The notes under the pieces: generated by a model
The model's input: the letters and a program-made list of their open reading frames with translations, nothing else
The model's database searches: none
What the model was told of the DNA's origin: nothing
Assembly: GCF_034555935.1 (NCBI RefSeq)
Contig: NZ_JAYDCJ010000003.1
Coordinates: 2,294,001-2,358,000 of the forward strand
Direction: 5' to 3'
Length of the DNA stretch: 64,000 nucleotides
Origin: Marinobacter qingdaonensis
GTDB taxonomy: Bacteria > Pseudomonadota > Gammaproteobacteria > Pseudomonadales > Oleiphilaceae
Shown here: positions 29,511 to 37,824 of the stretch, in pieces
Position numbering within the stretch: the stretch's first letter is position 1
How the letters are laid out: the number at the start of each line of letters is the position of its first letter
Position numbers and translations under genes: made by a program

Positions 29511-29936
29511 GTGAAGTTCAAGCGCCAGAGAAGTCAGGAAGTCGGGGTAGACCTGACGCCACTGATCGACGTGGTTTTCCTGTTGCTCATTTTCTTTATG
29601 GTTTCGACCACCTTCACCCGGGAGAGTCACCTGGAAGTTGAACTGCCGGAAGCCAGTGGTGAGCCGGCCGCGCCCGCCGAGGTCAAGCAGATCGACGTGG
29701 TGATCAATGCCGAGGGCCAGTACACCCTGAACGACCGGACCCTGGTCAATAACCGCCGCGACACCCTGGAGCGGGGCGTGCGGGAGCTGGCGGAGGGCGA
29801 CACCTCGCTGCCGTTCATCATTACCGCGGATGCCCGCACCGCCCACGAATTCGTGGTTCGGGCCATGGACGTCGCCGGTCGCCTCGGCTTCGCCAAACTC
29901 AGCATTACCACCGAGCGGGAGGCTGAAAGCCCGTGA
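29511..29936 (+). CDS. exbD: ExbD/TolR-family protein
   Basis: A 141-residue protein with a single N-terminal TM segment holding the proton-path aspartate (VDLTPLIDVVFLLLIFFMVS; D near residue 20) and a periplasmic domain. It partners ExbB in a proton-driven complex. The GTG at 29511 is preceded by AAGGAG at 29494-29499. Its 3' end overlaps the msbA start by four bases (GTGA), giving coupled translation of exbD and the lipid A flippase. Confidence 0.9.
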   Translation: MKFKRQRSQEVGVDLTPLIDVVFLLLIFFMVSTTFTRESHLEVELPEASGEPAAPAEVKQIDVVINAEGQYTLNDRTLVNNRRDTLERGVRELAEGDTSLPFIITADARTAHEFVVRAMDVAGRLGFAKLSITTEREAESP

Positions 29937-31711
29937 GCAGTACCGATCCGCTTCCCGCCGAAGGCCGGGTAACGCCCACTGGCAGCTGGGAGACCTACAA
30001 ACGCCTGTTGGCCTATGTCAAACCGTTCTGGCTGGCCTTCCTGCTGGCCGTCATTGGCAACGTGATCTATGCCGCGGCGTCCACCGGGATGGCGGCCGCC
30101 ATGGAGTACGTCATCGCGGCCATCGAGAATCCCACCGATGGCAACCGCATCCTGTTGACGCTGATGATTGTCGGTGTGTTTGCCTTTCGGGGCCTGGGCA
30201 CCTTTATGAGCCAGTACTTCATCGGCTACGTCGGGCGTAACGTGATCAACGCCCTGCGGAACGACGTCTTCGACCGGCTGCTGACCCTGCCGTCGCGTTA
30301 CTTTGACGACAACGCCGCGGGCCGGCTGGTGTCGAAGCTGACCTTCAATGTCGAGCAGGTCGCCGAGGCCACCACCAACGCCGTGACCATCTCCCTGCGG
30401 GAAGGGCTGACCATTGTGGGCCTGCTCGGCTTCATGCTGTACACCAACTGGAAATTGACCCTGATTTTCCTGGCGGTCGGTCCCATCATTGGCGCCGTGG
30501 TCAGTTACGCCAGCAAACGTTTCCGCAAGATCAGCAAGCGCATCCAGGGCTCCATGGGCGATATCACCCATGTCGCCTCGGAATCCATTGCCGGCTACCG
30601 GGTGGTCCGGACCTTCGGGGGCGAAGACTACGAACAGCAGCGATTCCGGGAAGTGAACGACCGGAACCTGAAGCAAAGCCTGAAAATGGCCTCCACCCAG
30701 GCCATCAGCGTGCCGGTCATCCAGGTGTTGGTGGCGGTCGCCATCGCTGCCCTGGTCTGGACTATGCTCGCACCGGAAATCCGGGGCGGGATGAGCACCG
30801 GCGAACTGGTCGCCTTCATCACGGCCGCCACCACCATGGCCAAGCCCATCCGCCAGGTGACCTCGGTTCACGCCAAGATCCAGAAGGGCGTGGCTGCCGC
30901 CTACGACGTGTTCGAAACCATCGATGAGCGGCCGGAGCAGGACCCGGGTACCTACGCGCCGGCGCGGGTCGAAGGCACCATCCGGTTCGATAATGTCTCC
31001 TTCCGGTACCGGGACCAGCTCGACAATGTGCTGGAGGGCATCACCCTCACCATCCCGGCGGGTCAGAGTGTGGCGTTGGTGGGCCGCTCCGGCAGTGGCA
31101 AATCCACCCTGGTCAGTCTGCTGCCGCGCTTCTACGACCATACCGGCGGTGACATCCTGATTGACGAGCATTCCCTGCGGGATTATTCGCTCAAGGCGCT
31201 GCGCTCCCAGATCGCCCTGGTGACCCAGAACGTGGTGCTGTTCAATGACACCATTGCCGCCAACATCGCCTATGGCGCCCTGCGGGACTGCTCCCGGGAG
31301 GAGATCCTCGAGGCGGCGGCCAAGGCCCACGCCCTGGAATTCATCGAGCGGATGCCCGAGGGCCTCGATACCATGATCGGCGACAACGGGGTGATGCTGT
31401 CCGGTGGCCAGCGCCAGCGCCTTGCCATTGCCCGGGCGCTGCTCAAAAATGCCCCCATCCTAATCCTGGACGAAGCCACCTCGGCCCTGGACACCGAATC
31501 CGAACGGCACATCCAGGAGGCCCTGGAAACCGTAATGCAGGGCCGGACCACGCTGGTGATCGCCCATCGGCTGTCCACCATCGAAAAGGCCGACCGGATC
31601 CTGGTCATGGACGGGGGGCGTATTGTCGAATCCGGCCGTCATGACGAGCTGCTGGATGCCGGTGGCGCCTACGCGCAGCTGCATCAGATCCAGTTCAGCG
31701 AACACGCATGA
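29933..31711 (+). CDS. msbA: Lipid A export ATP-binding/permease MsbA
   Basis: A 592-residue half-transporter that flips lipid A-core across the inner membrane as a homodimer. Six TM helices occupy about 25-310. The nucleotide-binding domain has Walker A GRSGSGKST (384-392), a Q-loop in IALVTQNVVLFNDT, signature LSGGQRQRLAIARALL, Walker B ILILDEATSALD and the H-loop IAHRLSTIEKADRI. The start is GTG at 29933, overlapping exbD. It is followed by lpxK with a four-base overlap; the msbA-lpxK pairing is nearly universal in gammaproteobacteria. Confidence 0.95.
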   Translation: MSSTDPLPAEGRVTPTGSWETYKRLLAYVKPFWLAFLLAVIGNVIYAAASTGMAAAMEYVIAAIENPTDGNRILLTLMIVGVFAFRGLGTFMSQYFIGYVGRNVINALRNDVFDRLLTLPSRYFDDNAAGRLVSKLTFNVEQVAEATTNAVTISLREGLTIVGLLGFMLYTNWKLTLIFLAVGPIIGAVVSYASKRFRKISKRIQGSMGDITHVASESIAGYRVVRTFGGEDYEQQRFREVNDRNLKQSLKMASTQAISVPVIQVLVAVAIAALVWTMLAPEIRGGMSTGELVAFITAATTMAKPIRQVTSVHAKIQKGVAAAYDVFETIDERPEQDPGTYAPARVEGTIRFDNVSFRYRDQLDNVLEGITLTIPAGQSVALVGRSGSGKSTLVSLLPRFYDHTGGDILIDEHSLRDYSLKALRSQIALVTQNVVLFNDTIAANIAYGALRDCSREEILEAAAKAHALEFIERMPEGLDTMIGDNGVMLSGGQRQRLAIARALLKNAPILILDEATSALDTESERHIQEALETVMQGRTTLVIAHRLSTIEKADRILVMDGGRIVESGRHDELLDAGGAYAQLHQIQFSEHA

Positions 31712-32736
31712 GCGCACTGATCGACCGGCTCTGGTACGGAAGGGGCCGTCCGCTCGGGTTCCTGGCGCCGTTCAGCTGGTTGTACCGGGCGGTGTCGACC
31801 GCCCGCCGTCGCAAGGCCTGGGACGTCCGGGATGACGCGCTGGCGGCGCCGGTGGTGGTGGTTGGCAATATTACCGCCGGCGGCACCGGCAAATCGCCGC
31901 TGACCGCCTGGCTGGTCAGTGAGCTTCAGTCCGCGGGCTGGCGCCCGGTCATCCTAAGCCGCGGTTACGGCGGCAAATCCCCGACTTACCCGCTGTTAGT
32001 GACCAACGACACCCCGGCTCGCCAGGCCGGTGACGAGCCGGTCATGCTGGCCCAGACCACCGGTGTGCCGGTGGTGGTGGACCCATCCCGTCGGCGCGCC
32101 GCCGACTGGGCGCTGGCCCAGGAACTCGGCAATATTCTGGTCTGTGACGACGGCCTGCAGCATTACCAGTTGCCCAGGGATCTGGAGCTGGCGGTGTTCG
32201 ATGGCGTCCGGGGCACCGGCAACGGGGCGTTGATTCCGGTCGGTCCGCTGCGGGAGCCGGTGAGCCGGCTCTCATCAGTGGATTTCATCGTGGTCAATGG
32301 GGGCGACTTTGAGCCCGAGGTCCAGTTGGAGAGCTTTGACGGGATTGAACACCCGGACATCCATACCATGGCCCTGGAGCCGGCTTCCCTGGTCCATCTG
32401 CAGACCGGCGAAAGCCGGCCGCTGAGCGACCTCCAGGGCCAATCGGTGCGAGCGGTGGCCGGGATCGGCAACCCGGGGCGGTTTTTCGATACACTGAGAG
32501 GCCTGGGAGCCCGGGTGTCCGAGGCGCCGTTTCCCGATCATCACGCCTTCAAGGCCGAGGATCTGGCGGCGGACGCCGGTCAGTGGCTGGTGATGACGGC
32601 GAAAGACGCGGTCAAATGCCGAGAGTTTGCGCCCGAGAACGCCTGGGTGTTTAGCGTCAGGGCCAGCCTTTCCAGACACTTTGCGGAGTCGGTGCTGTCG
32701 AGGATTCAGCACAGTGCCGAGCAGATCATTTCTTAA
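31708..32736 (+). CDS. lpxK: Tetraacyldisaccharide 4'-kinase LpxK
   Basis: A 342-residue membrane-associated kinase that phosphorylates the 4' position of the lipid A disaccharide precursor. The P-loop-like GNITAGGTGKSPLTAWL (about 51-67) and the DDGLQHYQLPRDLELAVFDG block (about 148-167) are diagnostic. The start overlaps msbA by four bases (ATGA). It is followed by the Trm112-like ycaR gene and kdsB, an order shared with E. coli and Pseudomonas. Confidence 0.95.
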   Translation: MSALIDRLWYGRGRPLGFLAPFSWLYRAVSTARRRKAWDVRDDALAAPVVVVGNITAGGTGKSPLTAWLVSELQSAGWRPVILSRGYGGKSPTYPLLVTNDTPARQAGDEPVMLAQTTGVPVVVDPSRRRAADWALAQELGNILVCDDGLQHYQLPRDLELAVFDGVRGTGNGALIPVGPLREPVSRLSSVDFIVVNGGDFEPEVQLESFDGIEHPDIHTMALEPASLVHLQTGESRPLSDLQGQSVRAVAGIGNPGRFFDTLRGLGARVSEAPFPDHHAFKAEDLAADAGQWLVMTAKDAVKCREFAPENAWVFSVRASLSRHFAESVLSRIQHSAEQIIS

Positions 32737-32755
32737 TCGTCGGTGAGAACACATC

Positions 32756-32944
32756 ATGGATAAAAAATTGCTGGCAATGCTGGCGTGCCCGGTTTGTAAA
32801 GGCGACCTCAAGCTGAACGAAGCCCGTACCGAACTGGTTTGCTACCAGGACGCGATGGCGTTCCCCATTCGCGAAGGCATCCCGGTCATGCTCTCCAGTG
32901 AAGCCCGAACCCTGTCGACCGACGAACGCCTCGACAAGCACTAA
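32756..32944 (+). CDS. ycaR: Trm112/YcaR-family small protein
   Basis: A 62-residue zinc-ribbon-like protein ([20 protein letters not shown], then [21 protein letters not shown]). It has the CPVC pair and one further cysteine of the YcaR/Trm112 family, though the full four-cysteine set is incomplete. Its function in bacteria is not established; the eukaryotic relative Trm112 activates methyltransferases. The ATG at 32756 sits 19 bases after lpxK and the gene is 26 bases before kdsB. Confidence 0.92.
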   Translation: MDKKLLAMLACPVCKGDLKLNEARTELVCYQDAMAFPIREGIPVMLSSEARTLSTDERLDKH

Positions 32945-32970
32945 CCCATCCCTCCCAGGAGGCATCCGCC

Positions 32971-33759
32971 ATGTCCTTTACGGTCGTCATTCCCGCCCGC
33001 TACGCCTCGACCCGGTTGCCGGGGAAACCCCTGGCCGACCTTGCTGGCAAGCCCATGGTCCAGCACGTTTACGAGCGCGCGTGCGCCAGCCGGGCGGAGC
33101 GGGTTGTGATTGCCACCGACGACGAGCGCATCCGGTCCGCCTGCGCCGGGTTCGGCGCGGAGGTGGTCATGACCTCACCGGATCACGCCAGCGGTACCGA
33201 CCGGCTGGAGGAGGTGGCCCGGACCCTGGGTTTCGACCCGGAGCACCGGGTGGTGAACGTTCAGGGCGACGAGCCCCTGATTCCCGCCGGTTTGATCAAT
33301 CAGGTCGCGGACAACCTGGAGCGTTATCCGGAGGCGGCGATTGCCACCTTGTGCGAGCGCTTGCACGATCCGGAGACGGTGTTTAATCCCAACGTGGTGA
33401 AAGTGGTGTTTGATCATCAGGGCATGGCCCACTACTTCAGCCGGGCGCCAATTCCCTGGGCGCGGGATCGCTGGCAGGAAGGCAGCCCGCTGTCGGGTAA
33501 GGATGCCTCTCTGCCGGATGGCGTCGGGTTCTTCCGCCACATCGGCATCTACGGATACCGGGCCAGTGTCCTCGGCGAGTTTGTGGCCTGGCCTCCGGCC
33601 CCGACCGAGAAGGTGGAATCCCTGGAGCAACTGCGGGCGCTGTACAACGGGGCGCGCATTCACGTGGATGTCGCCGTGGAAAAACCGCCCGCCGGGGTCG
33701 ACACCGAAGCCGATCTTGAGCGCCTGCGCCAATGGTTTTCAACGGGGGGTAGAGCATGA
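32971..33759 (+). CDS. kdsB: CMP-Kdo synthetase (3-deoxy-manno-octulosonate cytidylyltransferase)
   Basis: A 262-residue cytidylyltransferase that activates Kdo for attachment to lipid A. Family blocks are [24 protein letters not shown] (start), [22 protein letters not shown] and the late [17 protein letters not shown] lies 11 bases ahead of the ATG. Its stop overlaps the phosphatase gene by four bases. It completes a lipid A/Kdo set with msbA and lpxK. Confidence 0.96.
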   Translation: MSFTVVIPARYASTRLPGKPLADLAGKPMVQHVYERACASRAERVVIATDDERIRSACAGFGAEVVMTSPDHASGTDRLEEVARTLGFDPEHRVVNVQGDEPLIPAGLINQVADNLERYPEAAIATLCERLHDPETVFNPNVVKVVFDHQGMAHYFSRAPIPWARDRWQEGSPLSGKDASLPDGVGFFRHIGIYGYRASVLGEFVAWPPAPTEKVESLEQLRALYNGARIHVDVAVEKPPAGVDTEADLERLRQWFSTGGRA

Positions 33760-34235
33760 CCGAACCAGTGCGAGTCCTGTTTGTGTGTCTTGGCAACATC
33801 TGCCGCTCGCCCAGCGCGGAGGGGGTATTCCGGGATCTGGTGAGCCGCTCCGGGTTGCAGGAGCGCATTGAAATCGACTCCTGCGGGACCGGCGACTGGC
33901 ATTTGGGCAAGGCGCCCGATGCCCGCGCCACCCAGGCGGCCCGCAAACGCGGTATCGATATCAGTGATCTGCGGGCGCGCCAGTTTGCCATCGAGGATCT
34001 GGCCGGCTTCGACTACGTGCTGGTGATGGATCGCCAGAATCTGGCCGATGTCACCGAGGCCTGGCAGCGGACCGGTGGGACCCGGCCGCAGCTGTTTCTC
34101 GACTTTGGCCAGTCCGAGTATCGGGAAGTCCCGGATCCATACTATGGCGGCGACGACGGTTTTGAGCTGGTGCTCGACCTGATCCACGAGGCGGCCGAAG
34201 GCCTGCTGGCCGACATTCGGGGGCGTCTGGCTTGA
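33756..34235 (+). CDS. Low-molecular-weight protein tyrosine phosphatase
   Basis: A 159-residue LMW-PTP. The phosphate loop C11-LGNI-C-R17-S is at the N-terminus ([18 protein letters not shown]), and the general acid aspartate lies in [19 protein letters not shown]. Such enzymes dephosphorylate tyrosine kinases of polysaccharide export in some bacteria; no such kinase is nearby. The kdsB-ptp-murB order is conserved in Pseudomonas. It overlaps both neighbours by four bases, so all three are translationally coupled. Confidence 0.92.
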   Translation: MTEPVRVLFVCLGNICRSPSAEGVFRDLVSRSGLQERIEIDSCGTGDWHLGKAPDARATQAARKRGIDISDLRARQFAIEDLAGFDYVLVMDRQNLADVTEAWQRTGGTRPQLFLDFGQSEYREVPDPYYGGDDGFELVLDLIHEAAEGLLADIRGRLA

Positions 34236-35257
34236 GCGCTCAAGCGGAACCCCGGGAATTCGTCGAGCTCGGCGACTTGAATACCCTGCATGTGCCCGCC
34301 GTGGCGCGCTATTACCAGGAAGTAGCCGACGCCGAGGCGCTCCAGGCCGCGCTCGGCTGGGCCGAGGCCAAGGGGCTCCCCGTCCAGATCCTGGGCGGTG
34401 GCAGCAATCTGGTGTTCGATGGTGATTTCCCCGGCCTGGTCGTGCGGATCGCGGTGCGCGGTCGGTCCTGGGAGCAGGCAGCCCAGCAGGCGGCAACCCT
34501 GGTGCTTGGGGCCGGCGAAAACTGGCACGAAGCGGTGCTGTACGCCGCCGGTGCCGGCTATCGCGGTATCGAAAACCTGGCCCTGATACCGGGCACCGCG
34601 GGCGCGGCACCGGTGCAGAACATCGGTGCCTACGGGGTCGAACTCTGCGACACCCTGGAGTCCCTGACCGCACTGGACCGCCGCTCCGGCGAACTGGTCA
34701 CCCTGACCAATGCCGACTGCCGGTTTGCCTACCGTGACAGTCTGTTCAAGCAGAACCCGGGGCTTTACGTAATCCTGGAAGTCCGGCTCAGGTTGGCTCG
34801 GGACAAGCCGCTGGCCCTGGGTTATGGCGATCTGGAGGCGTACCTCGGGCAGGTGGAGCCTGCGGAGCTAACGGCCATGGCTGTGGCCGAGGCGGTGATG
34901 GCGATTCGCCGGCGTAAACTGCCGGACCCGGAGATGATTCCCAACGCCGGCAGTTTCTTCAAGAACCCGGTGGTTCCGGCGGCCCAGTTCGATGAGTTGC
35001 AGGCGAGTCATCCCGATATCGTTGGCTATCCCCAGTCTGAGGGCGTGAAGCTGGCGGCGGCCTGGTTGATCGATCGCTGCGGCTGGAAGGGCTACCGCAA
35101 TGCCCGGGTGGGCGTGCACAATCGCCAGGCTTTGGTGCTGATTAACCACTCCGGAGGCTCAGGCCGAGATATCCTGGCCTTGGCGGCGACCATTCGGGAT
35201 TCGGTGCGCGATCAGTTTGGGGTGGTGCTGGAAATGGAACCGGGCATCGTTCGATAG
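34232..35257 (+). CDS. murB: UDP-N-acetylenolpyruvoylglucosamine reductase MurB
   Basis: A 341-residue FAD enzyme that reduces enolpyruvyl-UDP-GlcNAc to UDP-MurNAc for peptidoglycan. The FAD site is ILGGGSNLVF, followed by IPGTAGAAPVQNIGAYG. YRDSLFKQNPG, the active-site NAGSFFKNPVV and the final LEMEPGIV are typical, and the length matches E. coli MurB (type I). The start is a TTG at 34232 overlapping the phosphatase stop (TTGA). No ATG is available before the first conserved block. Confidence 0.94.
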   Translation: MSAQAEPREFVELGDLNTLHVPAVARYYQEVADAEALQAALGWAEAKGLPVQILGGGSNLVFDGDFPGLVVRIAVRGRSWEQAAQQAATLVLGAGENWHEAVLYAAGAGYRGIENLALIPGTAGAAPVQNIGAYGVELCDTLESLTALDRRSGELVTLTNADCRFAYRDSLFKQNPGLYVILEVRLRLARDKPLALGYGDLEAYLGQVEPAELTAMAVAEAVMAIRRRKLPDPEMIPNAGSFFKNPVVPAAQFDELQASHPDIVGYPQSEGVKLAAAWLIDRCGWKGYRNARVGVHNRQALVLINHSGGSGRDILALAATIRDSVRDQFGVVLEMEPGIVR

Positions 35258-35267
35258 CCCGGGGAGG

Positions 35268-35292
35268 GCGGGCAAACCGATGGTTTGCCCGC
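35268..35292. other. Perfect 11-bp hairpin between murB and proS
   Basis: GCGGGCAAACC (35268-35278) and GGTTTGCCCGC (35282-35292) are exact complements around a GAT loop, eleven bases after the murB stop and ahead of the convergent proS stop. No T run follows on either strand, so it is at best an atypical terminator for this convergent pair. Confidence 0.6.
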
Positions 35293-35309
35293 GATCACTC
35301 AGGTCGGTG

Positions 35310-37043
35310 TCACAAGCCCTTGCGCGGTGACGCCTTGACCATGAATGGCAGGGCCTGCTCCAGCGGAATGTCCTGCTTGTCGGCGTCGCGACGGCCCTTG
35401 TACTCCAAGGTGCCGGCGGTCAGGCCCCGGTCCGAAACCACGAATCGGTGCGGGATGCCGATCAGCTCCATGTCGGCAAACTTAACCCCCGGACGCTCGT
35501 TGCGGTCGTCCAGCAGCACGTCATAGCCGGCCTGGCGCAGCTGTTCGTACAGCTTCTCGCCGGCTTCGGCCACGGTCGGTGACTTGTGGCCGTTCAGGGT
35601 GACAATGGCAATCTCGAACGGCGCAATGGCGTCTGGCCAGATAATGCCCTTGTCGTCATGGTTCTGCTCGATGGAGGCGGCGACGATGCGGGACACGCCA
35701 ATGCCGTAACAGCCCATTTCCATGACTGCGGTCTTGCCGTTTTCGTCCAGCACCGTGGCGTTCATGGCCTGGCTGTATTTGTTGCCCAGCTTGAAGATGT
35801 GTCCGACCTCGATGCCGCGACGGATTTCCAGGGTGCCCTTGCCATCGGGGCTGGGGTCGCCCTCGACCACGTTGCGGATGTCCTCGACGCGGGCTAGCGG
35901 CACGTCCCGCTCCCAGTTCACACCGGTCAGATGGTAGTCATCCTTGTTGGCGCCACAGACAAAGTCCGCCAGGTGCGCGGCGCTCCGGTCGACAATCACC
36001 GGCACGTTGAGGTTCACCGGGCCGATGGAACCGGGCTGGCAACCTACCGCGGCGAGGATTTCCTCGTCGGTGGCCATGGTCAGGGGCTCGGCGATGCCGG
36101 CCAGGTTCTCCGCCTTGATCTCGTTCAGGCTGTGGTCGCCCCGGAGGATGAGCGCCACCAGGCCGGCGTTGCCGTCTTCGTCCGCTTCGCCTTTCACCAG
36201 CAGGGTCTTGACCGTGCGTTTGACGTCCAGCTCCAGGAACTCGGAGATCGCCGCGATGGTCCGTTGGCCCGGGGTTGCCACCTCGGCCATGGCTTCGCCC
36301 GGGGCCGGGCGCTCGCCGGCCGGGGCGACCGCTTCGGCCTTTTCAATGTTGGCGGCGTAGCTGCTTTCGGTGCTGAACACGATGTCGTCCTCGCCGGAGG
36401 AGGCCAGCACGTGGAATTCGTGGGACGCACTGCCGCCAATGGCGCCGGAGTCGGCCTGTACCGGTCGGTAGTCCAGGCCCAGGCGATCAAAGATCGAGCA
36501 GTAGGTGCGGTGCATGACCTGGTAGGTGTCGTTCAGCGACTCGGCGTTCAGGTGGAACGAGTAGGCGTCTTTCATGACGAATTCCCGCGCCCGCATGACC
36601 CCGAAGCGGGGCCGGCGCTCGTCCCGGAACTTGGTCTGGATCTGGTAGAAGTTGGCCGGCAGTTCCTTGTAGCTCTTCAGCTCGTTGCGGATCAGATCGG
36701 TAATCACTTCCTCGTGGGTCGGGCCGAAGCAGAAGTCACGGCCGTGGCGGTCGTTCATCCGCAGCAGTTCGCCACCGTACTGGGTCCAGCGACCGGATTC
36801 TTCCCAGAGTTCCGCCGGTTGGACCGCCGGCATCAGCACCTCCTGACCGCCACTCTTATCCATTTCCTCCCGAACGATCCGTTCCACCTTGCGCAGGGTC
36901 CGCAACCCCATCGGCAGCCAGGTGTAGAGGCCTGCGGCGAGCTTGCGGATCATGCCGGCGCGCAACATGAGCTGATGGCTGATGATTTCGGCGTCTGCCG
37001 GGGTCTCTTTCTGGGTCGCAATGAGGTAACGGCTTGCTCGCAT
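35310..37043 (-). CDS. proS: Prolyl-tRNA synthetase (bacterial type with editing insertion)
   Basis: A 577-residue class II synthetase. Motif 1 and 2 regions are [37 protein letters not shown] and [26 protein letters not shown]. Residues about 225-400 are the INS domain that clears Ala-tRNA(Pro); motif 3 is [14 protein letters not shown]. The C-terminal anticodon-binding domain ends the protein. The length and INS domain mark the prokaryote-type enzyme (E. coli ProS is 572). It lies 136 bases downstream of the Lrp-type regulator on the same strand. Confidence 0.96.
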   Translation of the reverse strand: MRASRYLIATQKETPADAEIISHQLMLRAGMIRKLAAGLYTWLPMGLRTLRKVERIVREEMDKSGGQEVLMPAVQPAELWEESGRWTQYGGELLRMNDRHGRDFCFGPTHEEVITDLIRNELKSYKELPANFYQIQTKFRDERRPRFGVMRAREFVMKDAYSFHLNAESLNDTYQVMHRTYCSIFDRLGLDYRPVQADSGAIGGSASHEFHVLASSGEDDIVFSTESSYAANIEKAEAVAPAGERPAPGEAMAEVATPGQRTIAAISEFLELDVKRTVKTLLVKGEADEDGNAGLVALILRGDHSLNEIKAENLAGIAEPLTMATDEEILAAVGCQPGSIGPVNLNVPVIVDRSAAHLADFVCGANKDDYHLTGVNWERDVPLARVEDIRNVVEGDPSPDGKGTLEIRRGIEVGHIFKLGNKYSQAMNATVLDENGKTAVMEMGCYGIGVSRIVAASIEQNHDDKGIIWPDAIAPFEIAIVTLNGHKSPTVAEAGEKLYEQLRQAGYDVLLDDRNERPGVKFADMELIGIPHRFVVSDRGLTAGTLEYKGRRDADKQDIPLEQALPFMVKASPRKGL

Positions 37044-37179
37044 TGTGTCTTCCGTTCGGTTTACATCAGAGGGTGTTGTTCAGTGGCGGTTATTGTACGG
37101 AGCCTGCCCGACAAGGTACAGACGGCGACGGTCGAATCTGACCGCTCGGTCAGTCCCGGCCAGCCCGGCTCGACCGGGG

Positions 37180-37677
37180 TCAGGACAGGTAGCCCAGGGG
37201 CAGGGCGGTGCTGTCGATCACCCGGCGCAGCACGAAGCTGGAATGGACGCCGCTGACGCCCTGGATGCGGGTGATCCGGTTCAGCAGGAAGTGGTGGTAA
37301 TGGTCCATGTCCGGTACCACCACCTTGAGCATGTAATCCGCGTCCTGGCCGGTGATCAGGTAACACTCCTGGACTTCCGGGTAGCCCGCCACCTGCTCCT
37401 CGAAGGCGGCGAACCGCTCGGGGGTGTGGCGGTCCATGCCGATCAGGATGATGGCGGTGAGCGACAGGCCCAGTTTCTTGTGGTCCAGCACGGTGACCGT
37501 GCGGACGATGACGCCGGCTTCTTCCAGCGCTCGCACCCGGCGCAGGCAGGGCGATGGGGACAGGCCGACCTTGTCGGCCAACTCCTGGTTGGTCAGGGCG
37601 CCATTTTGTTGGACCTGTTCCAGGATGCGACGGTCGGTTTTATCAATTTTCACGAGTTTGCTGGATTTTTCGGGCAT
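37180..37677 (-). CDS. Lrp/AsnC-family transcriptional regulator
   Basis: A 165-residue regulator. The N-terminal helix-turn-helix is DKTDRRILEQVQQNGALTNQELADKVGLSPSPCLRRVRALE (in part, about 12-55). A C-terminal RAM amino-acid-binding domain follows (AIILIGMDRHTPERF, then ECYLITGQDADYMLKVVVPD). The frame begins at a TTG at 37689, but the ATG at 37677 gives the usual short N-terminus. It is closer to the Lrp subgroup than to AsnC. It is divergent from leuA, with a palindrome centred at 37701 between them, so local control of leuA is plausible. Confidence 0.9.
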   Translation of the reverse strand: MPEKSSKLVKIDKTDRRILEQVQQNGALTNQELADKVGLSPSPCLRRVRALEEAGVIVRTVTVLDHKKLGLSLTAIILIGMDRHTPERFAAFEEQVAGYPEVQECYLITGQDADYMLKVVVPDMDHYHHFLLNRITRIQGVSGVHSSFVLRRVIDSTALPLGYLS

Positions 37678-37693
37678 AGGGTTGCTCAAACTG

Positions 37694-37709
37694 TGTATTG
37701 ATCAACACA
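37694..37709. promoter_or_regulatory. Imperfect 16-bp palindrome between the Lrp gene and leuA
   Basis: TGTATTGATCAACACA has a perfect TTGATCAA core and matching TGT/ACA ends with one mismatched pair. It lies 17 bases before the regulator ATG and about 115 before leuA. A self- and leuA-operator for the Lrp-type protein is a reasonable guess. Confidence 0.4.
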
Positions 37710-37824
37710 ATATAGCCGAATTGGTGGCTTGGCTACAAAAAAAGCAATCCTATGCCCGTCCGGAGCCGCTACCATGGTTAACCAGTGCAAGACCAATCAT
37801 CGACAACCGCAAGGACTGACAGAA

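Noticed and set aside
29627..31330. 567-residue minus-strand open frame antisense to exbD/msbA
   Set aside because: MsbA on the other strand is complete and well conserved; the antisense product has no recognisable domain.
35268..35292. Hairpin between murB and proS as a Rho-independent terminator
   Set aside because: The stem is perfect but neither strand has a T run, so I list it only as a hairpin.
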